Of a stretch of 64,000 nucleotides of DNA, positions 54,701 through 64,000 are shown one piece after another. Origin of the DNA: Protonemura montana (Eukaryota > Arthropoda > Insecta > Plecoptera > Nemouridae); NCBI GenBank assembly GCA_947568835.1, contig OX387604.1, positions 19,683,076-19,747,075 of the forward strand, given 5' to 3'. The notes below the pieces were generated by a model that was not told the DNA's origin, ran no database searches, and saw only the letters and a list, made by a program, of their open reading frames with translations. A program made the translations under genes and the position numbers. Positions within the stretch are counted from its first letter, which is position 1. Each line of letters opens with the position of its first letter.

Positions 54701-57700
54701 CGTATTAATGCCTAGGCTTCTGCGGAAACTAGACGTTTATAAATTCAAAAATGACATACTTATTAAACTTTTAAGTAATTTTCATTTTTTAAGAAATTTT
54801 GACTTTGATAATTTTTTTGAATGTCTTCCGATGAAAATTTTTTGTCCGGGTTTGTGACAATAGTTGTGTCATGGTTTTATGCACATAATATCAAAATTTC
54901 AGCTTTATATAACACCGAATACGGACACGCCCCTTTTTGCCGTCGATATTCCTAGACTATTGTGTCGTATGCCGTGGAAGGCAGGATACGCACCAGTGTA
55001 TGCAGCCAACATTCCTCGCAATGCACGTGCCAGCAACAAACGGAGATGACCGGCTTCTTGTAGCGCTCCTTGAACACGCAAAGAGAAACACATGTTCAAA
55101 GAAAACGTCAACACTCCAGATTCACGGTGTGTTAAAAAATTCGAATCATTCATTTTTAATTCCTGTCCTCATGCCGAATTGACTAGATTTACTAGAATTG
55201 TCTAGATCCAATTGGAATACACGTTCATAGACTGGTGAATTCATGTAATAACTGAAAAAATGATTCAAATTAACTTCTGCAAGCCATATAACCCACTAGT
55301 ACATTATACTGCACTCCACAGATCAATTGCCCGGCATTAGCTGCGTTTAGAACACAAGACCTTACCATGCAAATCAATTGCCCGGCATTAGCTGCGTTTA
55401 AAACACAAGACCTTACCATGCAAATCAATTGCCCGGCATTAGCTGCGTTTAGAACACAAGACCTTACCATGCAAATCAATTGCCCGGCATTAGCTGCGTT
55501 TAAAACACAAGACCTTACCATGCAAATCAATTGCCCGGCATTAGCTGCGTTTAGAACACAAGACCTTACCATGCAAATCAATTGCCCGGCATTAGCTGCG
55601 TTTAAAACACAAGACCTTACCATGCAAATCAATTGCTCGGCATTAGCTGCGTTTAAAACACAAGACCTTACCATGCAAATCAATTGCCTGGCATTAGCTG
55701 CGTTTAGAACACAAGACCTTACCATGCAAATCAATTGCCCGGCATTAGCTGCGTTTAAAACACAAGACCTTACCATGCAAATCAATTGCCCGGCATTAGC
55801 TGCGTTTAGAACACAAGACCTTACCATGCAAATCAATTGCCCGGCATTAGCTGCGTTTAAAACACAAGACCTTACCATGCAAATCAATTGCCTGGCATTA
55901 GCTGCGTTTAAAACACAAGACCTTACCATGCAAATCAATTGCCCGGCGTTAGCTGCGTTTAAAACACAAGACCTTACCATGCAAATCAATTGCCCGGCAT
56001 TAGCTGCGTTTAGAACACAAGACCTTACCATGCAAATCAATTGCCTGGCATTAGCTGCGTTTAAAACACAAGACCTTACCATGCAAATGAGGCACTTGAA
56101 GCTGTCGTCTATGTGGGTTCTCGAGTCTCCTTCCAGCTCTTTGATCCTTCTTTTCAAGGCGTCAAGCACGTGGTTGCTTGATTGCGGAACACAACCTTCG
56201 TCCATGGGCTCAACACAGCTGTTTGCGTTGCTGGCTGCATTTTCATTGCCTTGATGACTAGATAGAGGTGACTCTGACGACTCGACTTTTATCGATAAGT
56301 CGTGGCTGCCAATCGACGATGACTCCTGCTTTACGTGGAAATTTAAACGTTTGCCTTCTTTACTGGTGGCGCCCATGATTTCTGCTCCCGTGTATGGACT
56401 GTTGGGACAGAAAAATCCATTAAAACGTGTTCCTTCGAGCAGAACAAAAGGAAGAACATTGCGTTCAAGAGTTTTTATTTGGCAACATGTAGATGACCTT
56501 ATGACAGCTTCTCTAAGGGCGGCTCTGTCTTCTTCTTCTTCTGGCCCAGCTGCTATCGTGAGCACTACGTCAGCTTCAGTGTACTGGTTGGGTCCATACA
56601 TGGCAGTGTCCACGACGTCCACCACCAACTCTACGTCTTCGTCCGCAGGACTCGGGCGGTGGTTAGACGTACCCATGCCCGCTCCTGAGGAAATCAAAAC
56701 ACTGTTGATGAATCGGGCTGCCTCGGCTAGTAGGTGGCACCCTCGGCTAGTAGGTGGTACCCTTGACTAGTAGGTGGTCGAGTGAGTCTCGACTACTAGG
56801 TATGCTTCAACAGATAGTGTGAGACTATCTAAGCGGTGGCGGAAACAGAAGCACCGCTGCCACTAGTGCTTGTCTGAGCAAGAGGGGGAGGGGGAGATTA
56901 CTTCGAGCAGCCATGAGAGCAAACGTAACAGAATGAAGAAGATAGATTTGAGATAGTTTGGGGAGGCTTACAGCGAGCTGGGTAAATTGACGATGAATTG
57001 ATTACGATGGTGAATGACCGAAGTGAATGACTAATTTACACGGCAGATTTATGGGGATTGTTTAAGAACAGATGTAATTAGTTTGCGTGATTCAGATACA
57101 TGTTATCAGTGTACTAGCTGGCATAGGTCGGTGGTCCCAACAGGTGGATTGCTTTCTTGAACAAGTTCGATTAAGGTAGATAAAGGTGAACACTATGACA
57201 GGGGTGGAAGAGCTTGTACGTGATATTCACGGGCAAATAAAGGCTGTGAACTGAAAAAACTAGCAAACCTGCAAATCCGCCAACTAGAAGGGAAGAAGTT
57301 CTGATTCTTCTTTGTCCCGCCCATTCATATTCTTCATAGACACTGTCGTCACCTTCCACGTCAACGTTTTCATCTTCTTCTGGGGCTCCACCATGCTTGA
57401 GGGAAAATCAGAACTAGTTAGAAGAGACAATGGCCACGGCAAGGCTAAGCGTAGGCATGTTGAGACGTCGGTAACTCCAAGTTGATACGAATAGTTGGTA
57501 AAAAGATGGCGAAGAAGATGTTACCTTTCGCAAGCAGTTTTCCACATGTACGTTGAGCTCCTCGATGGACCCATGCAGCCTGTCACTACACACGGGGCAC
57601 GTGGTTTCATCCGCCTTGCGTTTGTTGCACTTCTTGATGCGGAGTCGACCTTGTCTGTTTGATTTGATTCGTATGAAGGTCTGTAAGCAAGCAATACGTT

Positions 57701-58531
57701 ACGTTAATCTCTGCTCTCACAATGCTGGCACAGGGTTATGTTGGATGGACACTTTGCACACGTGGTCAAGGTAATCTACGTCATCCTGGGGCAAACAATT
57801 AGCAAGATATCAACGCACTGCTCAGCAGACATAGCCGCTAGCTAAGCAATAGTTAAGTGCATGTGCACTTACGCGCGGACTACGCGATCTACGCGGACTT
57901 CCTAGTCCCTTGTTACTTCTTGACAAAATTCGAACAAAGTAACTCTCATTTGAACCGAGGGTTTTTGTTAACTCCTGTTTGGTGCATCGATGGGACTCGT
58001 GCTCATCGGGATCTCTTGGTAAGAAAGTGTGAACGAGCTGGACACGAGTTGATTACAGAGAACTCTCATTGCAAAATTTTGCGGTAGCAGCTGTTAGCTT
58101 TTAGGGTGGCATTGCGGCAGAAATAATCCTCATTCAAGAATTGGAATCGAGGTAAATTCTGGAAGTGAAAACTCATGTCTCCGCTTGCTTTTGGTGTAAG
58201 ATCAGAGAGAGGACAGAGTGAGGACAGGTGAGGACAAGGTGATGGTAACCTACCTCGTAGCGACCCTCGGGAGTGCCATCGCCGGCAGATGCGATGCCTT
58301 CTCTGCGCTGGGCCCCGCCTGACGTGGTGGGCCCCTCTGCGGGCGCAGGGTGCCCTCCATGTCTCCCCGCGCCCCCCTCGGCAGAGAGGCGGCGTTGTTG
58401 ACGGCTGCCCACGCTCATCTTGTAGAGGCGATCCATCTCTTGCAGAAAGTGAGGTTCCAGTTCTCCTGGTCTCATAGTTACACCACACACTGGGCAGCAT
58501 TTCGGCCCGTTGCTGGCAAACTTCTTCTTCC
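48794..58531 (-). CDS. RNF220: RNF220 E3 ubiquitin ligase, C-terminal six exons (5' partial)
   Basis: RING-type E3 ubiquitin ligase. Exons on minus: 58531-58254, 57680-57525, 57395-57269, 56684-56080, 55068-54994, 48865-48794; they join in frame for 436 aa plus stop. Matches to the RNF220 family: a CPVCGVTMRPGELEPH zinc finger, TFIRIKSNRQGRLR, a second finger CPVCSDRLHGSIEELNVH, EEYEWAGQRRIR, QYTEADV, and a RING split over three exons: KCLICM | ERYKKPVISVCCWHVHCEEC | GAKKLCPQCN, ending SDLRKIYM at the stop. All RING ligands are present. The two short RING exons (75 and 72 bases) were found by reading the intron; each has a clean acceptor and the first a GTGCGT donor. The first listed exon begins with two bases of a split codon, so at least one more 5' exon exists; I did not find it. 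The exon ending KCLICM runs straight into the 51-bp donor array. Confidence 0.92.
48866..51403. other. Left part of the last RNF220 intron
   Basis: AT-rich intronic sequence. A ~27-base G run lies at 51270-51296 and a possible MITE end near 50008. No coding region recognised. Confidence 0.5.
51404..51985 (+). repeat. Left terminal inverted repeat of the 3.6 kb transposon
   Basis: Aligns in reverse complement with 54390-54959. Shared blocks include TTCGGTGTTATATAAAGCTG near the outer end and CCGATAAGCCGTGCGGCTGG near the inner end. The ~20-35 bases just inside the outermost 17 differ between the arms. Confidence 0.88.
52030..53480 (-). pseudogene. Broken transposon protein with Cys-rich CXC-like tail
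   Basis: Several minus-strand reading blocks in different frames appear to be one decayed protein: 53480-52957 (Lys/Arg-rich start, then MPEFDWSIYRF, and SYHADCLSKYL), 52914-52700 (Cys-rich, unclear), 52663-52418 (ending ILPSEGAFHQHLRRAAWQ), and 52330-52030 (PVYFEGQTAMETLQNF then, after a frame change, KSKKSCSINPTCTCNSNGIG followed by CIDVCRCDREC). The H-x3-R-x3-Q block followed by a C-x-C repeat tail recurs in uncharacterised transposon proteins of many invertebrates; this is recollection of the pattern, not a database match. Stops and frameshifts mean it is not functional here. It is presumably the transposase or an accessory protein of the surrounding element. Confidence 0.6.
54390..54959 (-). 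repeat. Right terminal inverted repeat of the 3.6 kb transposon
   Basis: Reverse-complement partner of 51404-51985. The arms differ by scattered substitutions and small indels, so the insertion is not recent. Confidence 0.88.
55322..56080 (-). repeat. 51-bp minisatellite, ~15 copies, each with RNF220 splice donor
   Basis: 14 complete 51-bp units (55367-56080) plus a 45-bp partial at the low end. On the minus strand each unit ends ATTTGCATG followed by GTAAGG, identical to the end and donor of the RNF220 exon at 56080. Read in the exon frame every unit is open and encodes VRSCVLNAANAGQLICM or a variant with R or E at the G position; the other variable site (TTA/CTA Leu) is silent. On the plus strand every full unit contains the octamer ATGCAAAT. 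The silent-site variants alternate in runs, hinting at 102-bp dimers. No spacers, so not a CRISPR array. Confidence 0.95.
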
Positions 58532-59248
58532 CTGTAAACAAACGCATCACACACTTTTATTAGAGATCCTGAATCACTTGCAATGATGTCAGCACACATA
58601 AATATTCCAGACAAGCTCACAGTTCACTTTGCATGACCTTTTGGTGTTTCCCATTTTATTTAAAAACCGAAGATCAAAGTATAATGAAAAGGAGATGTGT
58701 TTGATACTTGAAGGCTAGTGATTACTGGCCTCTTGTAGGTACGTAATACACAAAGTAAAACAAGAGAGCCCTTGTTGAGAAAGCCCGTGTTGAGAGAGAC
58801 GGCCTTTGACTCAAAAACTTTAAGGAACTTTTAATCAGAGCAGCTAAAATCTTGAGACAATTTTTAACGGTACGATGAAATGACCATCAATGGGATACTT
58901 AGCAAGTCCGAGGAATGTTCTGGATAAAAAGTGCATATTGTTACGTGATCTTTGAGAGACGTTGGGGCCTGCTGATTTTGGCAGGATCGCAATGGCTATG
59001 TACATTTTTAGCTATTGCTTATAGTGCAGATTCAGCGAATACCATGTACTGGGCAATGATCAGATTGCCAAAAGCGCACTGTGGTGTCAACTGGTTTGCG
59101 TATAAAGAGACTGCAGGAAATCGCATTCTTGGCCGTTCGTGTCCTGCCGAAACGTCAGTCAGGGTGTGGCAGGTCGGCGCCTATAAATGGGAGGCCAGCC
59201 AAGAAATGGAGAGTTCCGCACAACATCTGGAGGAACCCGCTTACGGGT

Positions 59249-59652
59249 GTGAGTGCCGTTAGGGCTGGGAGTTCCGGTAGGTCTGTGAGTGCCGGTAGGT
59301 CTGTGAGTTCTGGTAGGGCTGTGAGTGCCGGTAGGGCTGTGAGTTCCGGTAGGTCTGTGAGTGCCGGTAGGTCTGTGAGTTCTGGTAGGGCTGTGAGTGC
59401 CGGTAGGTCTGTGAGTGCCGGTAGGTCTGTGAGTGCCGGTAGGTCTGTGAGTTCTGGTAGGGCTGTGAGTTCTGGTAGGTCTGTGAGTTCCGGTAGGTCT
59501 GTGAGTGCCGGTAGGGCTGTGAGTGCCGGTAGGTCTGTGAGTTCCGGTAGGTCTGTGAGTGCCGGTAGGGTTCTGAGTGCCGGTAGGGCTGTGAGTGCCG
59601 GTAGGGCTGTGAGTGCCGGTAGGTCTGTGAGTTCCGGTAGGGTTCTGAGTGC
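59249..59652 (+). repeat. 18-bp minisatellite (GTGAGTGCCGGTAGGTCT)n, ~22 copies
   Basis: The unit varies at three positions (GCC/TCC/TCT, GTCT/GGCT). Every unit contains GTGAGT on the plus strand, a consensus splice-donor hexamer. The 18-bp period keeps long frames open on both strands, which explains long apparent frames (VSAGRS-type on plus, TDLPAL-type on minus). It lies upstream of the first RNF220 exon found. Confidence 0.93.
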
Positions 59653-59659
59653 CGATATA

Positions 59660-62540
59660 ATTGTGAGTGATGGTGGGTTTGTCAGTGTCGGTGGAATTGT
59701 AATTGCCGAGGAACTGAGTGACAGAGTCTGGAATAAAAGGACAGTTGCACTATGAGTCGTGCCGTCAACTGTTTGTGAACCCCATTCAAGAAGGCTTCTA
59801 GAAAGATCCCTATGTGACGCTGTGCCTCTCAATCAGCCAAGTGAGGTGCCCCTAGTTTAAACATAACAATATAATTGATTATTTTCGAAGAGTTTTAGTG
59901 AGTTGCGTATTGTGATTGCACGATGATCATGTTTGTAAGCATGCGAAGCATGCAGTACAAGGATATGAAAGGTTTTTGGGGACTTGGCGGCATTGATACG
60001 AGTTTTATTTTATATTTCTTGTGTGAAATGATTCACGTTGCTGTGGTGAAGATTTTGTCAGTGGTCCCAAGATTGGGCAGACACGGCTGATCATCTTCGC
60101 GAAAAAATGTCTCGTCACTTTTGTTAAAATCATATTGAAAATCAATAGCTGTAACAATCCTTGGGCGCAGGTTTGTTTTAAATGAAAGAACGAAGGAAGT
60201 GATTCCTCAGATTTGTGTACATCTAACTTCTCAGTACTATCTGCGACGGAGGAAGAAGAGATGATACCGATGCTCATATTGCTTTGAAACACATAAGTTA
60301 TGCCCACAAATTCCACTTGCGTTTCTACTGCAGTAAATGTTCGTAAGGGTTGTTCTTTTAGTGTAAAACAAGTAAACAAAAGCATACTGCTCATTTCAGA
60401 ATTCTTTTCTTTGTTTTAGCGAACGAGCGCTAGGGAATGGCAAGCACGGGCTAAATGAAAACAAAGCCTGTCTCGCCTCGCCTCGACATCCGCTAGGAAA
60501 AATGGGGATAAATATTTCTCTGCTTGGTGCGACAGCATGAAAGTGTATTTCTAGTTCTTTGTTTGCACAAGCGTTAGTAATAGAGTATCTTTCCAAACTG
60601 TAGCTACGCGTGAAACAATTCGCAAAATCGCACACTGAATTCGTTTGTGTCGCCATGACACATGCACCAATTGCACCAGAGATAAAACGGAGTGGAACGA
60701 GAGCCACCTCACGATGACCAAAGGAATGGTTTCAACCACGCCAAGTAAATAACGCAAACTCTCCCGAGAAGTTCCAGGAAAACATCGATTGCCACCAAAT
60801 GGGAACCTTCACAAGCCGGGCCTTGGGCAAAATTGGTGAGTCTGGTTTCATGGGGGAGAGGGGGATTCGGTGGGAATACTTAAACTAAGACTAGCAAGTG
60901 GATGCTGTAAGCAAGATAAAGATATAAAAGTGATGCCGGAAAGGAATAGTTTGTTAGATTTGTCGATGCGAGTAAATAAACAATGTCTTCGATTTTAGCT
61001 CATTCGCCAGCTGTCGCTGGCACAGGGTTGCACTCAGTCGAGAGCATTCGTCATTTTATTGCAACGCAATCAAAGAAAGAATTGTTTGCAGTAGAAAGGA
61101 ATGGAAATGGAATACAAGCAGCTAACAAAACAAGAGAAATTCTCGCATGAGATCAATTATTTTCTCTTTGCTAAAATAGTGTTTATGACGGTAAATCGCG
61201 AGTATCTTATAGCAACGAGTTTATACAAGTCAAGTGGAAAGGGGTAGGAGTAGGGGCTGGGGGGGGGGGGGTGGAAGCCCGAGCGGAAGTGGAAATGAAG
61301 CGTGGTCACACATGGCGCCGAGTGGGAAGTACAGCGTCGCGACGCCAACGCCTATGCCGACGCCGATGCGACGGGCAGCGGCTAGAATGGCTGAGTGATC
61401 TTTCACTCAATGCGCCCAAAGCAACGTTCCGTATTATATTCTCTCATATCATTCTATGGTCTCATTTCAGCCTACATTCTGCTAAAAAGTCGCCAAATAA
61501 AGGCTTAGGCATTGAAACAGCTGGAAAACAAATTTGGGGTAGAGTTGAGTGGAGCATTTCATTTTCTTCCACACCCCTGGGCACGCCTCCCGTTCAAATA
61601 GTACACGTTAGTGGCGCATGCCACTTGGGACGCAAATTTATTTTGTAATTTTTGTCGCTTTTTGCTGCGAGAAAACTTGCGAATGGCGATCCTAATGCGG
61701 CAGAGTTCGACGAAAACTGAGAAGGTGTTTCATGATAACCACTTTAGTTGCGGTGCACAAGCCCAAGCAACGCTACTCGGCTCTAATCCTGTCATACGCA
61801 GGTCCTGAATTCCACTCATTCCAACCATGTTATTACCAAATTGATAACCAAAGCAACGCCTGCTATTTTCGCGCCGATTAAGTCACTGTGCGCTCCACCC
61901 ACAACGTGAGTGTCAACGTCGTATGGATACAGAGACATGAGCCGTCTTATGGGGATTGCTTAGGAGGTAATTCCTGTTGTACCGAAACTTAGACTCGCGG
62001 TCTCTTTGAGACGAGCCACAGGTCAGTGAGGTGCCGTCAACCTCTCAACACTGTCAACCTCTCTCACCTCTCAGATCAAGTTAGGAGCGCTCTGGAAATC
62101 ATGCTAATTCGTGCATCCTGGTTTGATGGAATGGGATATGTAGGTGAGGGTGGAAAGCAAGCTATTGGGGACCAGGAAGAAAATGTCGAGATTGTGACGG
62201 GATTGTGACGGAATTGTGACGGGATTGTGACAAACGGATACTCTAGGGTCAACCTGGGAAATATCACACAAAAACGAGATTCAAAACATACAGCTAAACC
62301 CGCATGAAGCTAAATACACGCATGGAAGAAGAAACGCTTTGTTATTCTTATTTGTGATGATTCCATTTGTTTCTGAATCACGTTCAGATGCGAGTGGAGG
62401 AAAATTCTGCAATGGTTTATTTTTACCCACCTGGCAATAAAAATGCGGGCGTGATATGCACATTCACCAGGATTGATCCGTCGAGCAGGGAGCGAATATC
62501 GAAGTACGTTAGGTGACAACGCCAGTGTCATCATCTAGCA
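59660..62540. other. Possible RNF220 5' intron or flank
   Basis: I searched this stretch for the missing RNF220 N-terminal exons without success. A CG-rich patch lies at 61290-61400 (AGCGTCGCGACGCCAACGCC). A G run lies at ~61258-61271. Confidence 0.4.
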
Positions 62541-62544
62541 TAAC

Positions 62545-62960
62545 AAAGTGCGTCGTCAAACTGTCGCGTCGTCGTCGACGTCGGCGTCGACACCGTCGGA
62601 CGTCCCACGTGAAAAAGGGGAGGAGCAGGCAGTCTTAGCTTGACCAACTGGTCTTGCTTCGACTCCCCGAAAAGGCAGGCGAAGAGGAGAGCAAACCTCC
62701 AAGCTAAGACGCGGCAAGGTGGCTGGCTCGCGGAGCGGATAGACTACAAGGCGCAAACTCTCTCGCGGCAGACGCCGACGCATTGGCTCGATGACGTCAC
62801 GGCGTCGAGCGGAGGCGTCGCGATACGTTGAGCGATCAGAGCACGCGGACGATTTGGCCCGCCTAGCCGCTTTCCCGCCGCTTTCCCGCCGCTTTCCCAC
62901 CGCTTTCACGCCGCGCGGAAATCTCGCGCGATTTCTCCCGTCCCATCCGCGAGTCTTATT
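62545..62960. promoter_or_regulatory. CpG-rich block, candidate promoter
   Basis: The window is otherwise AT-rich and CpG-moderate; here CG dinucleotides are dense (CGCGTCGTCGTCGACGTCGG, GACGTCACGGCGTCGAGCGG, GCCGCGCGGAAATCTCGCGC). Four TTTCCCGCC-like sites lie at its right edge. It could be the RNF220 promoter (minus strand) or that of a gene to the right. No transcript start can be fixed. Confidence 0.45.
62871..62912 (+). promoter_or_regulatory. Four E2F-like sites at 11-bp spacing
   Basis: TTTCCCGCC at 62871 and 62882, TTTCCCACC at 62893 and TTTCACGCC at 62904. The first two fit the E2F consensus TTTSSCGC. Spacing of exactly 11 bases puts them on nearly the same face of the helix. Confidence 0.45.
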
Positions 62961-64000
62961 GATGAATTACGAGCAAAGGTGGAAAGGTGCAAAGATGACA
63001 CTCACACATATGGCTACACAAGACTACGCGCCACGATCAACGAGCAAGCCACGAGCAAATGGCTATTACATTTCGGCCAATATAGGTTTGTCACGTAAAC
63101 GTTGTCTTTATCCCCTGGGTTCTAAAAAACCCAAGTGAATGAGTTTAGAAAGAAGCTAGTTATGGCATAGATTGGTAATAAACATATAAACTACATAGCA
63201 GTTCTAAATGGGTCAAGTTAGGTGTAATATTTTGCCCTACTTTTTTTGAGAAGACAGAATGTCGATTTGGAATTCGCAGAAAAGATCACGCACACACAAA
63301 ACAAGACAATTTTTATAAACAATCGTAGAAAGTTGTCACAGTTCGCACGGTAATCGTTCCTCACCTTCATACAAATTGACGCATATCTTAGATGACCTAT
63401 AAAACCGCGCTATAAAATCTTTAGAGAAATTGCAATAAGATTGCAACCAGCTTGAGAATATGCCCACAAAATCACGCAGTACATCATTTGTACTCAATAA
63501 GCCCGAAAGAAAACAAATTAAAAATCATTTTGATGCAAAACGCATTAGAAGATGTATACTTTTAGGTGTGCGGGTAATGAATTTAAGAAGTTTGTCACTC
63601 CGAAATCAGCAGGGTCACCAGGCAAGATATCACAAAGAAGCGCTCATATCCTTGCTCCTAGCTCCTATCCCTGGCATTCTCAACCTCTTACTTCTTTCCG
63701 GAAGCAAGATCTATTCTTATCTTGTTGATCTACAAGATTGATTGACCAAACAAACAATAGCCCTTGCCAAAAGTATGATTGTCAATTTCAACAGAAAGGT
63801 ACGCGAAGTCAATATCATCGTAAGGATCTGCCAAAAGCTGTGTTCTTATATTATATCTGATGGCATCTAGAATCTTTTATCTTATTCCTCTATCTCGATA
63901 ATGATAGATGGGGAGATTAGGTCGAAGGGATTTATCTGCGTCGGCTTTTGAGACTACAAGGCTGGGATGGGCGTTCCACAAGCAGTTTATGCGCTTAGAA
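62961..64000. other. Right edge of window
   Basis: One uninterrupted 93-codon frame at 63460-63741 on the plus strand (starts MPTKSRSTSFVLNKPERKQI) has a hydrophobic end but no recognised family. I do not call it a gene. Nothing else supported. Confidence 0.3.

Larger units (their letters stand above)
51404..54959 (-). mobile_element. DNA transposon with ~570-bp terminal inverted repeats
   Basis: A 3.6 kb element in the last intron of RNF220. Both ends begin TAGTCTAGGAATATCGA and then run as diverged but alignable inverted repeats of ~570-580 bases. The interior carries a broken minus-strand coding region. The trinucleotide TTG flanks both outer ends and could be a target-site duplication, though three bases may match by chance. 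The right end lies 34 bases from the RNF220 RING exon at 54994. I do not recognise the superfamily from the ends alone; the long inverted repeats and Cys-rich protein tail are its best markers. Confidence 0.82.

Noticed and set aside
54905-55153. Minus-strand frame containing the RNF220 RING piece in another frame
   Set aside because: The correct frame is the one giving ERYKKPVISVCCWHVHCEEC between a clean acceptor and donor.
55367-56254. 295-codon plus-strand frame of MQINCPALAAFKTQDLT repeats
   Set aside because: It is the antisense reading of the 51-bp array and RNF220 exon. The triplet period keeps every frame without a stop open. The RNF220 frame on the minus strand is supported by homology and splice sites.
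59081-59832. Long frames on both strands with VSAGRS or TDLPAL repeats
   Set aside because: Product of the 18-bp minisatellite; no flanking conserved protein sequence.
62556-62909. 117-codon minus-strand frame in the CpG block
   Set aside because: Arg/Ser-rich low-complexity reading expected from GC-rich sequence; no conserved motif.

Overview
This window is a piece of a repeat-rich, intron-rich animal nuclear genome, most likely an invertebrate. Genes are split by GT-AG introns of tens of bases to several kilobases. There is no operon structure, no bacterial ribosome-binding sites and no canonical tRNA or rRNA gene. The 5S-derived SINE copies carry an AACACCGGTTCTC block that resembles arthropod 5S rRNA more than vertebrate 5S, so an arthropod host is my best guess; I cannot name the species.

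Five protein genes are supported by exon-by-exon reading. (1) 844-14269, minus: an 11-exon ABCG half-transporter, here called ABCG-A, 675 aa. (2) 22081-23763, minus: an intronless GT31 (beta-1,3-galactosyltransferase-like) gene with a signal-anchor and a long low-complexity stem. (3) 28177-36329, plus: a second 11-exon ABCG half-transporter, ABCG-B, 657 aa, with the same exon phases as ABCG-A and six exons of identical length. The two are inverted paralogues facing away from each other with the GT31 gene between them. (4) 38371-43733, minus: TIMMDC1, a complex I assembly factor, with a dead P-element-like transposase in intron 2. (5) 48794-58531, minus: the C-terminal six exons of the E3 ligase RNF220. 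The 5' part was not found and probably lies to the right, perhaps near a CpG-rich block at 62.5-63.0 kb.

Between and inside the genes lie a 3.6 kb DNA transposon with ~570 bp terminal inverted repeats, a 5'-truncated LINE and an older LINE remnant, five 5S rRNA-derived SINE copies, tRNA-derived repeats, a MITE family, a pogo-type transposase tail and many minisatellites (7, 11, 12, 13, 18, 23 and 51 bp units).

The most striking signal is a recurring association between tandem duplication and splice sites. The RNF220 RING exon donor has been amplified into a 51-bp, ~15-copy array that stays open in the reading frame of the RING domain. ABCG-A exon 2 donor, ABCG-A exon 5 acceptor, ABCG-B exon 3 acceptor and ABCG-B exon 4 donor all have extra local copies. 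A second notable item is a 137-bp insertion with a 14-bp target-site duplication that carries a perfect match to the histone mRNA 3' stem-loop consensus plus a hammerhead-like core.
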